Shown: positions 62,896 to 64,000 of the stretch, in pieces
Position numbering within the stretch: position 1 is the first letter of the stretch
Layout of the letters: the number at the start of each line of letters is the position of its first letter
Assembly: GCF_019973375.1 (NCBI RefSeq)
Contig: NZ_BPTV01000002.1
Span: forward strand, 605,228-669,227
DNA length: 64,000 nucleotides
From: Prevotella lacticifex
GTDB taxonomy: Bacteria; Bacteroidota; Bacteroidia; Bacteroidales; Bacteroidaceae
Direction of reading: 5' to 3'
Notes under the pieces: model-generated
What the model saw: only the letters and a program-made list of their open reading frames with translations
Database searches by the model: none
What the model was told of the DNA's origin: nothing
Translations under genes and position numbers: made by a program

Positions 62896-63792
62896 ATGTT
62901 ACGAAAGATTTCGAATCACATCTATGTCGTCCTCGCGGCCTGCCTGCTCATGGCCTGCCAGCTGCCCGGACACAGCAACAAAGCACAGGACCTGCCTGAG
63001 CTCTCCGCCGACACGGCAGCCATCGACGGCAACGATGCCGTGAGTGCCGAATCCGATGCCGACAACGCCACCGACGACGGCGCGGAGGGCTCCGTGGCCG
63101 ATGCCGACGGCAAGTCGTCGCCGGCGAATCCTGTCTGCGGACTGCCACGGGTGGCGAAGGGCACACCGGAGGTCGTCCTGCGGCGCGTGGGATACACCGT
63201 ATCCTACAACCCCGACAACCGCATACCGAACTGGGTGGCATGGGAGCTCACCGCCGACCATACCGACGGTCCGTACAAGCGCGGCGGAATAAAATTTCAG
63301 GAAGACGAGGGCGTGACAACCTACGACTACCAGCGGTCGGGCTACGACCGGGGCCACATGTGTCCGTCGGGCGACAACAAGTGGAGCGAGGAGGCGCAGC
63401 AGCAGAGTTTCCTCATGACGAATATGTGTCCGCAGAGCCACGGCCTCAACGCCGGCGACTGGAACGAGATGGAGATGCAGTGCCGACGGTGGGCCGAGGA
63501 GTTCGGATCCCTCGACATCATAGCCGGACCAATCCTCTTCCGCGGACGGCATAAGACCATCGGCAGCGGTGTCGTAGTGCCAGAGGCGTTCTTCAAGGTG
63601 GTATACTGCCCCTCGCGCCACATGGCCATTGGCTTCATCTACCGCAACGAACCCGGCAACCGACCCAAAGGCGACTATGTCAACTCGGTGGCCGAAATCG
63701 AACGCATCACGGGTTTCACCTTCCTCACCGCACTTCCACCGAAGCTCGCGGCAAAGGTAAAGAAGGAGGCCGACCTCTCGCAGTGGTATTAG
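62896..63792 (+). CDS. DNA/RNA non-specific endonuclease, lipoprotein
   Basis: 298 residues. Lipobox LLMAC ends at Cys21; an acidic Asp/Ala/Ser-rich linker (~30-80) precedes the NucA/EndoG-type betabetaalpha-metal domain. The catalytic motif DRGHMCPSGD has His154; a second motif is TNMCPQSHGLNAGDWNEME. It degrades extracellular or periplasmic nucleic acid. The start at 62896 is used because the longer frame from 62797 begins before the transcription start. Confidence 0.92.
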   Translation: MLRKISNHIYVVLAACLLMACQLPGHSNKAQDLPELSADTAAIDGNDAVSAESDADNATDDGAEGSVADADGKSSPANPVCGLPRVAKGTPEVVLRRVGYTVSYNPDNRIPNWVAWELTADHTDGPYKRGGIKFQEDEGVTTYDYQRSGYDRGHMCPSGDNKWSEEAQQQSFLMTNMCPQSHGLNAGDWNEMEMQCRRWAEEFGSLDIIAGPILFRGRHKTIGSGVVVPEAFFKVVYCPSRHMAIGFIYRNEPGNRPKGDYVNSVAEIERITGFTFLTALPPKLAAKVKKEADLSQWY

Positions 63793-63837
63793 CACCGGGG
63801 CCGTGGGGCCATAGCCCCATGGCTCCCCGCCGTCGTT

Positions 63838-64000
63838 CCGCCCCCCCTGTCATCGCCTATCCTTCCTATCATCGCCTATTCTTCCCTCTTCCCTATCATC
63901 GCCTATCCTCCCCTATGCTTGCCTATCGCGCCATCCTCCTGTAAATATATTTCATTTCCCCTCTCATTTTTATCTCCTCTTATAACCGCCTATCCCTCAG
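63838..64000. repeat. CCTAT tract
   Basis: GCCTATCcTTCCTATCATC-type units, pyrimidine-rich on the plus strand, directly 3' of the nuclease gene and running off the window end. Confidence 0.7.

Overview
The window is chromosomal DNA of a Bacteroidales bacterium, most likely a Prevotellaceae (Prevotella/Segatella-like) gut or oral anaerobe. The evidence is: promoters of the Bacteroidetes TTTG-N19..21-TAnnTTTG type; a SusC/SusD pair with a hybrid two-component regulator; secreted proteins ending in type IX-secretion-like sorting domains; a BspA-type leucine-rich surface protein; DUF4296, DUF4923 and DUF2807 proteins; and an ileS-dksA-lspA gene order. The assignment to family is inference.

Layout. 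1-5.2 kb: a minus-strand operon of an ABC ATPase, membrane permease, DUF2807 lipoprotein, YtrA-type GntR regulator and outer-membrane barrel, with a probable GntR operator next to its promoter. 5.5-8.8 kb: a DAACS symporter with an N-terminal frameshift, a stand-alone sorting-domain protein and a GH10-like hydrolase. 8.8-10.1 kb: an intact ISL3-family IS. 11-23.2 kb: a fructan utilisation locus (susC, susD, GH32, periplasmic-sensor HTCS, MFS sugar transporter, fructokinase). SusC/SusD would import fructan fragments, GH32 would release fructose, the MFS protein and kinase would take it into the cell and phosphorylate it, and the HTCS would sense sugar in the periplasm. 23.5-25 kb: a decayed macAB efflux locus. 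25.6-30.7 kb: a 1616-aa secreted protein followed by a small peptide gene. 31.3-35.9 kb: a second ISL3 copy broken by two identical, oppositely oriented ISAs1-type elements. 36-36.8 kb: a 66-bp tandem array interrupted by a 632-bp gene-less element with terminal inverted repeats. 36.8-42.9 kb: Crp-type regulator, flavodoxin, cupin, anaerobic sulfatase maturase, Ser-type sulfatase and a CobW GTPase. 43.7-51.2 kb: a secreted propeller-like protein, then a BspA-like secreted protein followed by two small peptide genes. 52.5-53.7 kb: a small secreted protein, a 65-bp minisatellite and tRNA-Val. 53.9-62.7 kb: ileS, a DksA-like gene, lspA, DUF4296, a 71-aa gene, nadC, DUF4923 and AraC, nearly contiguous on the minus strand. 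62.9-63.8 kb: a lipoprotein nuclease.

The least explained material is: (i) a small-peptide family with a conserved KKxYIKPVTEVI-type N-terminus, found directly 3' of two unrelated large secreted proteins; (ii) intergenic tracts of CTATAG/CCTAT cores spaced 9 or 10-11 bp apart, at six places; (iii) gene-less, nested-palindrome elements, one of them a demonstrable insertion; (iv) tandem duplications of gene 3' ends; and (v) a hybrid two-component regulator with a phospho-acceptor helix but no room for a kinase ATPase domain.
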